From: Athripsodes cinereus
Lineage: Eukaryota > Arthropoda > Insecta > Trichoptera > Leptoceridae
Length of the DNA: 64,000 nucleotides
Assembly: GCA_947579605.1 (NCBI GenBank)
Contig: OX388309.1
Coordinates: forward strand, 14,330,713-14,394,712
Reading direction: 5' to 3'
Shown here: positions 34,106-52,729 of the stretch, piece after piece
Layout: each line of letters begins with the position of its first letter
Numbering within the stretch: position 1 is the first letter of the stretch
Made by a program: the position numbers and the translations under genes
The notes under the pieces: generated by a model
Database searches by the model: none
Seen by the model: only the letters and a program-made list of their open reading frames with translations
What the model was told of the DNA's origin: nothing

Positions 34106-34290
34106 ATTTAGAGGACATCATTTATTAGTTTTCTGAAATTATTTTTAATATTGACTTGACAGTTGTGAAAATATCCATTGGAACAAAATTTATATGGATA
34201 GGTACTCCATTAAATTTGAATACCGCAAAACTAATTCAATGACATATTTATAAATTAAACATGGTGGTTACAATGTCAATTGCAGTAGCA

Positions 34291-34437
34291 ATGAGATCGT
34301 TAAGGATGTGTGGTAAAAGTCTGAGAGATCGAGTGTGTAACCGTGCGTTATGAGAGGAATGTGGAATAGAAGTAAATTTAATAAGCAAGATGAATGTAAA
34401 TAAGTTACGATGGTTTGGGCATGTGAAAAAAATGACC
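34291..34437 (+). pseudogene. LINE ORF2 C-terminal fragment
   Basis: RSLRMCGKSLRDRVCNRAL, stop, then EECGIE and NKLRWFGHVKKMT, a standard post-RT motif of L1/RTE-like LINEs. Confidence 0.7.
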
Positions 34438-34860
34438 TAACACACTTTGTGCATCTTGTGGTGTGCGCTGGCTCCTATAAATCTCTGTTAAGAACCCGAT
34501 ACATAAAAGTTCAATGTATTTAGCACCTGAAATGCAAATAAAATATGCTGTTTTTAAGACTATGATGACTTTATGGTGTAAGTAGATGGGTAATATGTAA
34601 GTAGCCTTATATTTTCTTATTATCTTTATTTATGAGTGGCTCCGAGTGAAAGGTACCTGTCCAACAATCACAAAATTTTGTAGTTTGGCTTATATTTCTT
34701 TATGAAACACTATTTAACTGCCTACCTCCAAGGACACTTATTATCACTAATGCTTGTATTATACAAAAATAAAATTATAAAGGCCGAAATCTGCCATTAT
34801 GAATGTATTTTTCTAAAAAAAAAAAAAAAATAAGCCAACTGAATAATAAGATGAATTGAA

Positions 34861-35170
34861 AGATGTTAGTCCGGAGTAACATCTAATAATTCAGCTATTT
34901 GACTCTATAAATCTACAGAAAACTGTCAAACAGAGGAATTGCTGATAAGAATTGCGCGCAATCTACATTAGGAATTGAAAATTGTCAGTCCGGAGTAACA
35001 TATTGTAGTGATTCCGCTATTTGACAAGTAAGCGATTCATATTTAGTGAACCATTTTACGAATCTATAGAAAACTGTCAAGCAGGTGAATTGCTGATTTG
35101 AATTGCGAGCAATTCATTATATGTATTGCCAACTGTGTTGCAATTCCTAATATGTTCCTATTACGATTCA
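34861..35170. repeat. Degenerate tandem duplication, ~125-bp unit x2
   Basis: gtyagtccggagtaacat, gctatttgac, gaaaactgtcaa and gaattgctgat blocks occur in the same order twice. Noncoding. Confidence 0.6.
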
Positions 35171-35199
35171 TATAAAGTGGCCTTTTTAGCCCTGCTGGT

Positions 35200-35300
35200 G
35201 AAAGCATAGGATGAACAAATGTGAATAGACAATGTACACACTTTTAATGAACAGCTTCAATCCTTTCATTCTGGATATCATCCAGAGTTTAACATGGGAT
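35200..35300 (+). repeat. Harbinger-type MITE fragment
   Basis: gaaagcataggatgaacaaa and a diverged end region (ggatatcatccagagt). Confidence 0.5.
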
Positions 35301-37200
35301 GGATATCTTATAAATAAAATACATTAATGTTTGAGATTCATTGTATTTTAAAAGAAATACTGGGATATATTATAACCCATTGAAAATGAGTGGTAAATAC
35401 AACAATCTCTTAATTTATACAATTAAGTCAAATATCAACCTGATAATAAAGAACACAATGTTAGGTAGGTACACTAATTTGTAGACATACATATATCTAC
35501 TTAAATATATTTAATATTTGAGACATTTTGGTGAAACTTGCACCCAAACTATTTGAAATGGATAAAGTAATTAATGTATTAAAAATGATAATCTCGCCAC
35601 TTCATATCATCACATTTTTTCTTATGTAAACTGACTTGTTGATTTTGTTATGTGAATGATGATGTGGAAGAAGAATAAAATAAATAAATGAATAAATAAA
35701 ATAGTAATGATAACATAATAATGTGTAACACACTTATCAAAACCCGATTTTGGCAAACAAGAATCATTGCAATGATAGAATTTTAATTTACTGAATCTGG
35801 CTGATCGTAGCAGTGACTAAAATGATACCAAATATATTGACATATTGTTGAACCACAATCACAACCTTCAAATTCAAGGAATAATACAATAGAAAAAATC
35901 TGAATTTTCTTCAGAACAAAAAATTACTACATGGTAATATAAACATGAATACAATGAATTATCTAATAACGTCCTGAGTTTTACACTTTAATTGTCAGTG
36001 CAGGTCTTCAAATGGGTAATGACAACAAGCATCACATGTTGGAGGTGAGAAAGTGCACACTATATAAACATTTCTTATCAACAGTTATTAATATAGTAGT
36101 TATAACGAGCAATAATAAAAGGAAACATATCTAGTTAATTACTTATTATGGAATATTTTATTACAAGTAATTTAATTGGCTACACATATTTTACACAATT
36201 GAGAACATTATTATTAAATAATGGGTACATAAATCAATAAATGCATTCCCTATATTTATAATATAGGTGGATAATGACATAATTAGTTAAAGGTATACAG
36301 TATATGTTGAAAAATTATACATAAGTGTGTCTATTTTTGTTAATATTTGCTATATTAACAAAAAAATAAAACAGGCATTTCATATACACACATACATCCA
36401 ACGTTTTCGTTGCATATATTTCATTTCCATCATACTCAGTCTGATGCTGCAATTCTTTGATTAAATCTCTTTGTTGCTATAACCTCATTCATTCTATTCA
36501 CAAACCCAACAGTCAAAATTAGATGTATTTACTTATATCACTTTCAATCTTCTTCAATTAAGTCGAGTTTTCATTTGCAGAGTTGACAATACAATAGGAG
36601 AACAAATATAACATGTATGATTATCTACTCTACAGTGACAATGATAAAATTCACAGAAATTACATGAAAATTATCTTAAGATTTCGGTAAAAATATTGAA
36701 TTAGCTTAGTGGACAAATGAAATAATTATAAATAACTTGAAACAAAGATAGCAATTGCTAATATTAAATTCAATCTACACACAATGGATGATTCTTCATA
36801 ATATATCACGGGCTCAATGATATAAGACAAACTTCAGGAACACAACTCAAACCCAACAAATGTTGAGATGTCAAGTTCTAGTCTCGAGCCCACAAATATA
36901 AAGATTGTTAAACATACAATCAATGCAATGCAACAATACTTAATTAATTTCTAAGAATGTTTACTCTCTTTGGCACAATATAAAATCTGATGCAAATACA
37001 AAATTGAGCAGGCATGTAAATGTAATGCACTCATTCATAAAATTGTCTGAAAAAATGAATTAATTAATAAAAATAACAATGTTGTTTATTTCTTAGAATT
37101 GTGATACACTGTTATTTTTAATGCAATATAAATTCATTATTAAACAATTTAAACAGTTACTTAACAATAAATGTTTATTTTTCTTTAACTCCAACCTTTA
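35301..37200. other. AT-rich noncoding DNA
   Basis: About 1.9 kb without an ORF, repeat pair or RNA signal that I can support. Confidence 0.45.
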
Positions 37201-37275
37201 TATATATATATATATATATATATGGACAATTTGTAAAGCGCTGTTTACTCATAACATGACCTCAAGGGCGCTGTA
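37201..37275 (-). repeat. (TA)n microsatellite plus compact repeat shared with the hAT insert
   Basis: tttgtaaagcgctgttt and cctcaagggcgct adjoin a (TA)n run; compare 21317-21408. Confidence 0.6.
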
Positions 37276-37588
37276 TATCGTATCCATCACCCAAAACTCT
37301 TTAAAAAAACCTTTATAATTAATTACAATTAATGGCCGACAATTAAGAGTTACAATAATTTAAATAAAATGAAATAATAATATTATTACTTAAGTGATGA
37401 TCGTGGCTCTGTCACAGGAGTGTATTTGAAAAGTTCTATTTTAAACTTTTATTAAAAATAAAAATTATTTTGAACAATAATTATTAAGTTGAGAAGATTA
37501 CAAAACACTCAAATTGCTTTGTTATTTTTAATAATATAAATGGTTAACTGTTCAATCGCAATTTATTTATACTGGTAATTTTATAATA

Positions 37589-38098
37589 CAGTGGTACCTT
37601 GACATACGAGAGCCCCAACATAATGAGTTTTTTGAGATATGAGCCATCAAGTGAGCAATTTTTGCTTTGAAATACGAGCAATATTTGAGATAGGAGCTAT
37701 TTAATGACACTTGCCTTACTCATTTCCAGAACATTCTGAAACGGAGGAAGAAACAAACTTCCTTGGACATGTTAACGGGCTTTTTTTTTAACGGCCTACA
37801 GGTGAAAGTGAGAAAAGGGTGGTGAAAAAGGCAAAGACCAGTGAAGAGAAAAGCAGTGATGAAAATTAAGCAAAAGTAACACTTTATAAATCTAGTTTAT
37901 GTCTTTACATTCTCTTTTATTATGTTTTTGTACAATACTTGTCAATTAATACATTTTTATTATTCAAAAACAACTGAGGTGACATTTTGGGGACTGGAAT
38001 GGATTAATGGTAGTTCAATTGATTTCAATGGGGAAATCTGCTTTGAGATACGAGCAAGGTTGAGGAACGAATTGAACTCGTATGTCAAGGTTCCACTG
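37589..38098. mobile_element. Tigger/pogo-type MITE, 510 bp
   Basis: CAGTGGTACCTTGACATACG at the left and its near-complement tatgtcaaggttccactg at the right, with TA at both flanks (37587-37588, 38099-38100). Subterminal tacgag repeats as in Tigger elements. Confidence 0.88.
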
Positions 38099-38555
38099 TA
38101 CTATGTTAATACAATCTAAGTTTTATATATATTTTTAATTACTTTATTAATTTTGAATACCATGTAAATGATTTATATAAAAGCTTATAGCTGTATATTT
38201 ATGTAAAATAAAATAAAATTCTTCATCATTACTGAGATCCCCGTAATTTACTTACAATATGTGATTTAGTTTTTTTTATATTCTCCAATTATTTATTTTA
38301 TCATAATTTACTTTAATATGTACTAAATTATATATAATTTAACTCTTCTGAGTCAATTTCAACAGAATATGTTTGACACAATAACAAATAATATAATCAC
38401 AGAACTAATCAATATATTCATCAGTCAGTTCTATAGGTCAACAATATTAAAAAAATGTGCCATTTATGTAGAGAGAGAAAGAAAGCATCCCTTTCTAGAA
38501 GTGTCCATAAATTTAGGAAAAAAAATAAAAATAATGGGTGATACTTATTTATTAT

Positions 38556-38900
38556 TACTATTACTATACAATCATGGGAAATGAGGTAGCCAGTGGACTA
38601 ACTACTGTGCAAATTACAAAACAAGACATTTAAGATTGATGGCATGTTTCATCTCTGAATGGTAGATGTTAATTAACTTATATGTAAGGTTCTATGAACA
38701 CCTGCCTTTTACTTGACGCTCAAAAATTTACAGAAAAGAGTGGAAGACCAATTCTTCACGGAGACTCCACTGAGTATATTTATTTAAGTATTATATTTTT
38801 TTATAGAATATAATAAATTATTGTTCCATGGAGTCAACCACAAAGAGTAGATATTCCACTGATTTCTGCAAGTTCGAGTGTTCTGTAAAATGCATAAATA
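38556..38900 (-). repeat. Dispersed SINE-like element, copy 7 and a partial inverted copy
   Basis: Diverged minus copy at 38556-38775 (gaacacctgccttttact and agtggaagaccaattctt blocks). A plus-oriented scrap lies at 38845-38900. Confidence 0.5.
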
Positions 38901-39456
38901 TCAAAATACCACATGATGAAATGTCCCGTTTAACATATTGAATTCGGCATGTGGTATTTTTAGAAGCTGCTATTTTCACGTACTAGGAATTTATTAAAAA
39001 GGGACACTTCCCTCATAGTTTTTTTCACTCACTTTAAAAAACACACACAACTAAATACAAATAATAATAACTATATCACAAGAAACAATGCATTGCCAAT
39101 TCAGAAGTGTATACAAATTAATTAATTAACATATTTCAGACCTAAAATAAAATCCTAAGAAACAAAATCAAGATGGAGTCCAAATTGAGCAAGAGTGCTA
39201 TTTACATGAAAAATTCAAAAAGTATCAACAGAAATATAAAGCAAAGAAAATTTGAAACCGCATAATCTGACGTAAAGATTTTTTCAACGATAAGACGTAG
39301 CCACGATGTGCTATTCAAGATAAAAATGGCAAACTACTATTCAAGGATGAATTAATTGTAAAAAGATGGAAAGAATCGTTGTTATGTCGAAAATGAAGAG
39401 TTGTTAATCAGGGTAGGTGAAAGAACCGAGCTAACTGGATTAGCTACAACATAAAG

Positions 39457-39665
39457 CATCCAGGTTTGCTCATCACCATCGTGGAGGGATAGACCGAAGG
39501 CAGAAATGGTAGAGGCCAACCAAGAGATACCTATATGGGCCAACTGAAGGACATGAACTGTGGCTCATACATAGAAGTAAAGAGACTAGCTGAAAATGGG
39601 GGAGGAATGAAGAAAAAAAATCAAACTCGTTGCAGATCAATCCAATGGATTGTAGCCCACTATAT
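39457..39665 (+). pseudogene. RTE-like LINE C-terminal fragment
   Basis: GRNGRGQPRDTYMGQLKDMN, then CGSYIEVKRLAENG, is the Arg-rich tail after the RT in RTE/BovB-type elements. A stop lies upstream of it. An AT-rich end follows. Confidence 0.75.
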
Positions 39666-40410
39666 TTATATTTGAGTAGCCCATCAGGTCGGCATAACTA
39701 ATAATAGTGAAATAAAACAAGGGTTATTATATAATTAGTTAGAAACTGGAAGAGTCTTCTTATAATATAATATCTTTGTTGGACACACAGCAAATTTAGA
39801 AATGAATATATCACATTTTTAAAAAACCACAAACTCTGTGCTTCTAAGATAAAAAATCCCAAGTTTTTATAATTTTTGTTTATGGAATTAAAAGGATATC
39901 ATTTCTAGATACAATAAGTTAAAAAACTGGATTTTGAAAAAAAATGGTGGCCTATAGAACTGTGTGATTGGTATGATTGTGTTCAACACATTTAATAGTA
40001 GTGTAGTTCCAATAAACAAATATATAATAGTTACCAAAGAAATTAAATCACCTAGTAAAAAATATGTGGAATGAAGAGGTACCTGGTGTATTCTAAATAT
40101 TACATCGACAAAAAATTATCAAAGAAACAAATACTTGTCAATAAATAAAATAAAATTTTCTAAATGTGGATTAACACTTCTAGTAGAATGAACAACACAC
40201 TTGTAACAATCTCATCATATCCAAGAAATTATGCAACAATGCCCAAAGCTTAGAAAAACATTTCCGTAATTCAATTAATCTAAGTAGACAATAGTACAAC
40301 TAAAAAAATATGCCGAATTTAAAATGACACAGCTTTGCTAAAAAGTGAAGTTATTTTTTATAATTATAATTGTTTAGAATACAAACCCTTTCAAAATCAA
40401 TCTTCTAGAT

Positions 40411-40547
40411 CAGGGGTCGGTAACCTTTTGAGTCAGAAGAGTAAAAAATTACAATTACAAAATTCAAAGTTTTTATAGAGCCACAATTTTTTTTTAACTA
40501 AAGAGTCGCAGCTTCACATCTAAAGAGCTGCAAGTTGCCGACCCCTG
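40411..40547. mobile_element. Short hAT-type MITE, 137 bp
   Basis: CAGGGGTCGGTAACC and tgccgacccctg form TIRs. Flanking 8-mers do not match (ttctagat, tcggctat), so the element is old or rearranged. Confidence 0.65.
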
Positions 40548-40958
40548 TCGGCTATTGTTTTAACACCTTTGGTGTGTTAATATACAGATATGAAAAAAAT
40601 ATCTCATCCATTCTCTAAATTACATACATACACAACATTCAAAACATCAAGATGTATTGAAAAATTTTCAGATCTTGCACCGCTTTGCTGATGGGCAAAT
40701 AAGAAATAATGCCTGTAAAACTCTGTCATGTGTAATAAATTTTTTTTTAAGACAATTTCTCAATAAAATATTGAACAACGTAGTATGCGATTCCTGTTAC
40801 ATTTCAATTTGATTCCATTGAATTAAATTTTATTCACCTCTTGCAATATATCCAAAGTAATTCAGTATGCATCTGCGATATGATATATTACACTCAAATA
40901 AATAATGGTTCATAAGAAGAAAATACCAATAGAGGAATGTACAGGATTGAGCAATATC

Positions 40959-41469
40959 TAGTGATGTGAGAAGAGAAAATTCTCCAAAGAAATTTCTCGA
41001 GAACGAGAAATTTCTCCTCGGATGGAAGAGAAATTTCTCTTCATAATTTTTCTTAGTGGTATTATGACCTTTCGCCCAGTACACTTCGCAGCCAACCTGA
41101 TTGATCCAATAATTTGTGGGGCTGATTAAGGCCCAAATCAGAGGTTATTAACACTTTTTTCCTTGTACGTACCTGTAATTTTTTTTAACTTAAATATGAG
41201 CATGTGGGGTGTCAAACATCAAGAGTTTTCATCAGTTATTAGCACTTTTTTCTATGTAGGTACCTAACATTTTTTTGTTTCCATAATTAATTGTAGCCAT
41301 ATTGGTGATAAATTGTCTCAACATTTGTACATTGTTATCGATTGATTGATTAAAGTATTTATTATTATTATACTGTTAAATAAAAAAAAATTCTCCGAAA
41401 ATTCTCTACTTCCAGAAATTTCTCGGTAAATTTCTGGAAAAATTATTTCTTGAGAATTCCACAACACTA
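40959..41469. mobile_element. hAT-type MITE with internal agaaatttctc palindromes
   Basis: TAGTGATGTGAGAA at the left, attccacaacacta at the right. A perfect 8-bp duplication gcaatatc is at 40951-40958 and 41470-41477. Subterminal regions carry repeated gagaaatttctc self-complementary blocks. Confidence 0.85.
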
Positions 41470-42229
41470 GCAATATCTACAAACCAACCCAAGCTAAAAC
41501 AATCTAAGTGCCATACGAGAAGCACATACTCTTTTTGGAGTTTGTATAAGATTGAGTTGCACATATCACAGAAATATACCTTAAACCATAGACATACTAG
41601 ACCTGCAATTCAGTACATTATTGCGGAATATTCGTGTTCCAACTTAGCGCATTAATAATAACAATAATATTATGCTGTCTCACTCTATATCATTAAGATG
41701 ATAATGGTTATGCGCTGTCTAACAAACCGTCTCAACGGACGCTGGTTTAAAACTGGCTGTAAAATTTGATCGGCTGTAGGACCGATTTTTTCTTTGAATT
41801 ACAATTATCTAGTATATCTTTGCCTTAAACAATAGTTTCTGGTGACTCTTAACATTTCCGCATACCAATTTGCTTATAACAAAAAATGAGTGGGCACTAT
41901 AAATAGGATAAAAGAAATTATGTACACTATGAATACAGCCTGTTGGAGAATATTAATTTATACAATATTTTCTACAAAAACATTTCTTTTTTTAATACTT
42001 TCATAGGTTGATCCCACAATCTGTCTCAAATACACGCATTGCCAATAATCTTCAATAAAAAAAGAATAAGAAATTGTGACCATTATATGAAGATTACCAA
42101 TAACACAATGGGAGGATTCATAGATAATGATTTAAAATATTTTAGAGGCGCTATCTTTACCACCTTTAAAATATTTCATAATACTTACAAAATACATCAT
42201 ATAATATATCATATAATATGGAAGATAGA

Positions 42230-42235
42230 TTTATT
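42230..42235 (-). terminator. Candidate poly(A) signal of the tetraspanin gene
   Basis: First AATAAA on the minus strand below the stop codon, giving a 3' UTR of about 500 nt. Position only; no downstream element verified. Confidence 0.3.
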
Positions 42236-42735
42236 ATATATTTTAATATTGAATAATGAAGTGTTAAAATATTTCACTGTAGTATTATATAAAACAAACT
42301 GCCCATAAAAAAATAAGTCTCTTAATTTTCGCAGAAAAAAAATCTGATAAATTTCTTTTAGTAACTTAGGTTACTGCTACAAGTTTTCTGAAGAAAATTC
42401 AAAGATACTTATTTTTATGGCTGGTAGAAAGTCTATTTGAGTTATTCTCTAATCATATTGTTTTCAACATACACACACACACAAGAGTCATACATACATC
42501 ATACCTGCACTATAATGAAATAAAAGAGAATTTTAATATATATCCACACATTGGTCATATTCCTTTACATCACTCAATAAATCAAAACTATGTCAGTCTA
42601 GCACAACTAAAGAGTTTTAACATCTGAAATGGGTAGCATCCCAAAACACATTGAGAGAATAATTTAAAGAAGTTGTACACGAGAAACGCTACTAGAGTCA
42701 CTCCAATGCACAACAATACGCTTTCTCAACATATC

Positions 42736-48502
<5,767 letters not shown>

Positions 48503-48660
48503 TTTGACAGATGTATTTGTGGACCACTCCTACAAATTTTATTGCACAAAACACTACTTAAATTAAACGCAAACACTCATTAAGACTTTTTCTCACTCTT
48601 TTTCAATAACTAAATAGTATTTCTGTCAAACATTTTATATCCGAGTAGTAAAAGAGAACT
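48503..48660 (-). promoter_or_regulatory. Tetraspanin 5' leader and TATA-like promoter
   Basis: Minus strand: TATAAAA at 48633-48639, about 130 bp upstream of the ATG at 48500-48502. The sequence just before the start is gtcaaaATG, an acceptable insect context. Confidence 0.4.
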
Positions 48661-48795
48661 TCAACGCCAACAACATAATCTCCAACACAGAAATGGCGAT
48701 ACGTCAAAAATTTTGGAAACAAAAACTACAGGATTGCCACATGCTATAAGTACTGCCAACAATGTTGCCAGCTCGGATTTTAAAAAAGACGTAAA

Positions 48796-48918
48796 TATTA
48801 AAGGGGCGTTCACATTTGTGATCATTTTGGATGATCTTCCAAAATGAAAAGATGTGAACAGGCGTTTCATCAATAGCGATAGCGATGACGGAAGAAAGCG
48901 ATTACCACCCGTCAATGC
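48796..48918 (+). repeat. Harbinger-type MITE fragment fused to the Penelope remnant
   Basis: ggggcgttcacatttgtgat and cgatgacggaagaaag belong to the MITE family. It joins directly to RT-coding sequence at about 48920. Confidence 0.6.
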
Positions 48919-48919
48919 T

Positions 48920-49202
48920 AATTACAGATGTTTTCATGCATTATTTCGAAACGAAAGTGTTATCATCAAACCATCCACAGGTCAGAAACATCAAACAATA
49001 CTACAGGTATGTTGATGATATTTTTATGGTGTTCGCAGGCACCAGAAGACAGATAGATGTTCTGTTACAATTTTTCAATGCACAACATCACAAAATAAAA
49101 TTTACGGGTGAAATTGCTGAAAATAGTAGAATTAATTTTCTTGACACTACAATAACGGTAGAAAATGAAAAGTATGTATTCAAGATATACAGAAAGGGGT
49201 AA
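48920..49202 (+). pseudogene. Penelope-like element RT fragment
   Basis: The reading DVFMHYFETKVL, KQYYRYVDDIFMVFAGTRRQ and RINFLDTTIT gives the Penelope-type RT active site (RYVDDIF) and the following conserved FLD motif. It ends at KIYRK, where another transposon is inserted. The continuation is at 50862. Confidence 0.9.
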
Positions 49203-49540
49203 ATATCAAGGATAGGTGAACTATTCAAAAAAATAATTATGAATTTTCAAGTTATAATCATGTGAGTATGTAGTTTTCTACCAGAGAAATGATAATCCAT
49301 CCAAAATAAGTTGATTTAATGCACACAAAATTAATTATTTGCATATTTTGTCCACGATTTACACATCACAATCAAAACAAGTATCGGACGCCATGTTGAC
49401 ACTAAAATAGAGGAAATGAATTGCAGGTTTACCAATATGACAAAAACAATGCATATCATAGAGAAAAATGATAAATTTTCAATAAAAAAATTAATTAAAT
49501 CCATAAATACCATATATATCACTAATTTTATAAAATTAAA

Positions 49541-50460
49541 GTAATAAATGTGTTTTTGCACATATATTAGCACCGTACTACCTAACAAGCCTAACCCGCA
49601 ATCAGTCAACGTAATAAATGTGTTTTTGCATATATTAGCACCGTACTACCTAACAAACCTAACCCGCAATCAGTCAACGTAATAAATGTGTTTTTGCATA
49701 TATTAGCACCGTACTACCTAACAAACCTAACCCGCAATCAGTCAACGTAATAAATGTGTTTTGGCATATATTAGCACCGTACTACCTAACAAACCTAACC
49801 CGCAATCAGTCTACGTAATAAATGTGTTTTTGCATATATTAGCACCGTACTACCTAAAGGGTCGTTCACATACGTTCACTTTCAGTGATCACTCCGGATG
49901 ATCCTCCAAGATGAACAAATGTGAACGGGCGTTTCATCGCTAGTGATCACTAGCGATGACGGAGGAAAGAGATTACCACTCGTCATAATTTTGATGAAAG
50001 GTCCTTTCACTGAAACGACCATAAACAAGTTTATTTGTTTAATTCTCTATGAATTTATATTGAATGTCAGAATCATGTACAAAATTATTATGCAGTCGAG
50101 AGCTATATTAATTTAATTTATGTGTTATTTTTAATTTTTGAATTTGTTTAATTATTTTTATACGAAAATACGTCAAACTACATACAACATGACCGTGAGT
50201 GTTGACACGGCAGTGAAAGCATAGGATGAACAAATGTGAACAGACGTGTTCACTTTCGATGAACAGGTTTGACCCTGACACTCTGGATGATCATCCAAAG
50301 TGAAGCAATGTGAATGCTACTTAACGAACCTAACCCGCAATCAGTCAACGTAATAAATGTGTTTTTGCATATGTTAGCACCGTACTACCTAACAAACCTA
50401 ACCAGCAATCAGTCAACGTAATAAATGTGTTTTTGCATATATAGCACCAGACTACCTAAC
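49541..50460. repeat. 68-bp satellite array, about 7 units, split by a Harbinger MITE
   Basis: gtaataaatgtgtttttgca recurs at 49541, 49611, 49679, 49747 and 49815, and again after the MITE at about 50349 and 50419. Units contain agcaccgtactacctaacaa and acccgcaatcagtcaacg. A single diverged unit is at about 53160-53230. Confidence 0.88.
49858..50321 (+). mobile_element. PIF/Harbinger-type MITE, intact, 464 bp
   Basis: AGGGTCGTTCACATACGTTC at the left and gcaatgtgaatgctact at the right are family ends. TAA flanks at 49855-49857 and 50322-50324. Internal palindromes tcatcgctagtgatcacta and gatgatcatcc. No ORF. Inserted within a satellite unit. Confidence 0.9.
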
Positions 50461-50861
50461 AACACAAATACAGCATATACGAAAAAGGATTTATAATAAT
50501 AATATGAGGTATGTCTATTTTCGATTTAATAAATTGTAATAATTTTCCCATTTCATTATTTTGACTTTTTACCCCGTTTAATTTTGACTTCCATTGTATT
50601 TTGTCCAGTAAACATTGTTTTTGTTATGTTGGTAATTATGATAACCATACAAATTTCAATATGGCCTCCGATATTTATAGGATACTTGTGATACATCAAG
50701 GGCATACGAAAAATGCAAATATTTATTGTTGCGCTTAAAAAATCCACAATTATGCGCCGGATTCTTGTTCTCCAGGTAGAATACTATACATCTACATAAA
50801 AATAATTCAATATTATCAAGTATTTATGCGTTCATGCCAGCTTGATATTTTCCCAGAAAGG

Positions 50862-51180
50862 ATACATACACGGACATAATAATTCATGCAGATTCTTTCC
50901 ATCCAATAGGACACAAGATGGCAGCATTTAATGTGATGATCCATCGCCTACATTCTATTCCACTAAATAAAGAAAATTACCAAACAGAAGTGAACACCAT
51001 TTTAAATATTGCAAGAAATAACGGATATAAGCCTGATGTAATACGTAAGAAAATTAAGAAATTCTCAACACAACATGTCATCTATAAATATATAATAAAA
51101 CAAAAACAAATCAAGATAAACCCTGGCGCAAGATTCTATATACTGGTCCATTGTCCACATCTTTCATCAACATCTGCTAA
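50862..51180 (+). pseudogene. Penelope-like element, segment after the RT
   Basis: YTDIIIHADSFHPIGHKMAA, then MIHRLHSIPLNKENYQTEVN and NNGYKPDVIRKKIKK, is the Penelope linker between RT and endonuclease. It continues directly from the fragment ending at about 49197 once the intervening transposon is set aside. Truncated at 51180 by a Harbinger fragment. Confidence 0.88.
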
Positions 51181-52296
51181 AGGGTCGTTCACATTTGTTC
51201 ACTTTCAGTGATCACTCCGGATGATCCTCCAAGATGAACAGGTGTGAACAGGCGTTTTTGAGGGATATGAATTCAATCAATGAATTATAAACCATGTAAA
51301 TGTTTACTGAATATTAAAAATACCTATAAACACAGATCGATTTTAATTTTTAACTAAATTCGTATCTGGATCTCCCAACTCATCAGTCGATTCTGCCATA
51401 TTGTAACTAAATTAAATTTGGCAACAAATTTATTTTAACGTTATTCACAAAATTAACTGTGAATACAGTTGTGATGAATTAAACTTCATTATTTATTATT
51501 CACCAACTCATTTTTTAACTCCAATTTAATACTAAACACACTTATTATTTCTTCCCTTGTCAAACTTTTGCCAGTTTTGACAATAAATTTGTTTTGTGTA
51601 GACCATGGGTGGCAAACCTTTTTAGCAGCCGGCTCAAATTTTAGAGATTAGATTTCCTACCGGGCCACAACAATATACTCCATATATGGAACATTTAATA
51701 ATGTTACTTCACCTCAAAAATTCTCACTGTCGTCAAATGTTCAAAATGGTATAGGAATTTGGAATTTTTCAAAACTCTTCGGTTTTCTTTAAGAATATTT
51801 TCAAAATACCTCTTTCAAAAAAGTGACGGGTATTTGCATCGACTATTATTGCAAAAAGTGTGCTTAAAGGGTCGTTCACATACGTTCACTTTCAGTGATC
51901 ACTCCAGATGATCCTCCAAGATGAACAGGTGTTTCATCGCTAGTGATCACTAGCGATGACGGAGGAAAGAGATTACCACTCGTCATAATTTTGATGAAAC
52001 GACCATAAACAAGTTTTATCTTATTATTTGTTTAATTCTCTATGAATTTTTATTGAATGTCAGAATCATGTACAAAATTATTATGCAGTCGAGAGCTATA
52101 TTAATTTATTCAAGTGTTATTTTTCATTTTTGAATTTGTTTAAATATTTTTATACGAAAATACGTCAAACTACATACAACATGAGTGAAAGTGTTGACAT
52201 GGCAGTGAAAGCATACGATGAACAAATGTGAACAGACGTGTTCACTTTCGATGAACAGGTTTGACCCTGACGCTCTGGATGATCATCCAAAGACAT
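51181..52296 (+). mobile_element. Two Harbinger-type MITE copies (both truncated) with hAT debris between
   Basis: A fragment at 51181-51260 starts after TAA. A second copy at 51868-52296 starts after TAA and lacks its right end. Between them lie hAT-like scraps (accatgggtggcaaacc at 51603; aaactcttcggttttc at 51769). Confidence 0.7.
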
Positions 52297-52680
52297 CGGT
52301 CAGTCCGGCAGAAGTGTTCATACTCGAGTAAGCCCGTTCATACTGAGCACCTTAGAGCTAAAAAGAACTTTGGTATCAATTCTGAAATGGCGGACCATGC
52401 TAGAGAAACGGGCCATGATTTTGACCTCAGCGGTGTGGAATTGCTGCAAAAATGTTCTAAAGGCATAAAAATGGATATCTTGGAAACATTAGAAATTAAT
52501 AATCATAAAAATTTAGTAAATATTCAACACCCACAAATAATCTCACCACTACTTCTCCTCCTGAACCCGCCCCTGAACTTTTCACCCCCCCCCCTCCACA
52601 CCCCCCCTGCCAATTGTGACCACTCCTTAGATTTTTAATATTGTTGTATGTCCTTTAATTTTAGATTTAGTATTGTGTTA
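52297..52680 (+). pseudogene. Penelope-like element GIY-YIG endonuclease, C-terminal part
   Basis: DIGQSGRSVHTR stands where the YIG...R part of a GIY-YIG nuclease is expected (Tyr replaced by Asp). After a frameshift, EHLRAKKNFGINSEMADHAR, TGHDF and MDILETLEINNHKN follow, matching Penelope C-termini. Low-complexity Pro-rich codons end the ORF (52638). Confidence 0.85.
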
Positions 52681-52729
52681 TTACTGATAATCTTTTTTTT
52701 TTTAAAAAAAACTTTACCAACAACAAACA

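Larger units (their letters stand above)
49198..50853. mobile_element. DNA transposon with 8-bp target duplication inserted in the Penelope ORF, containing a satellite
   Basis: cagaaagg flanks it at 49190-49197 and 50854-50861. The ends ggtaaatatcaag and the complement of cttgatattttcc are imperfect TIRs. Inside are a 68-bp satellite array and a Harbinger MITE. Diverged relatives lie at 52730-52860 and 53060-53840. Superfamily unknown (8 bp fits hAT or P). Confidence 0.65.

Noticed and set aside
49541..50460. Telomere-type repeat because of aacctaaccc
   Set aside because: The motif occurs once per 68-bp satellite unit, not as a short tandem telomeric array.
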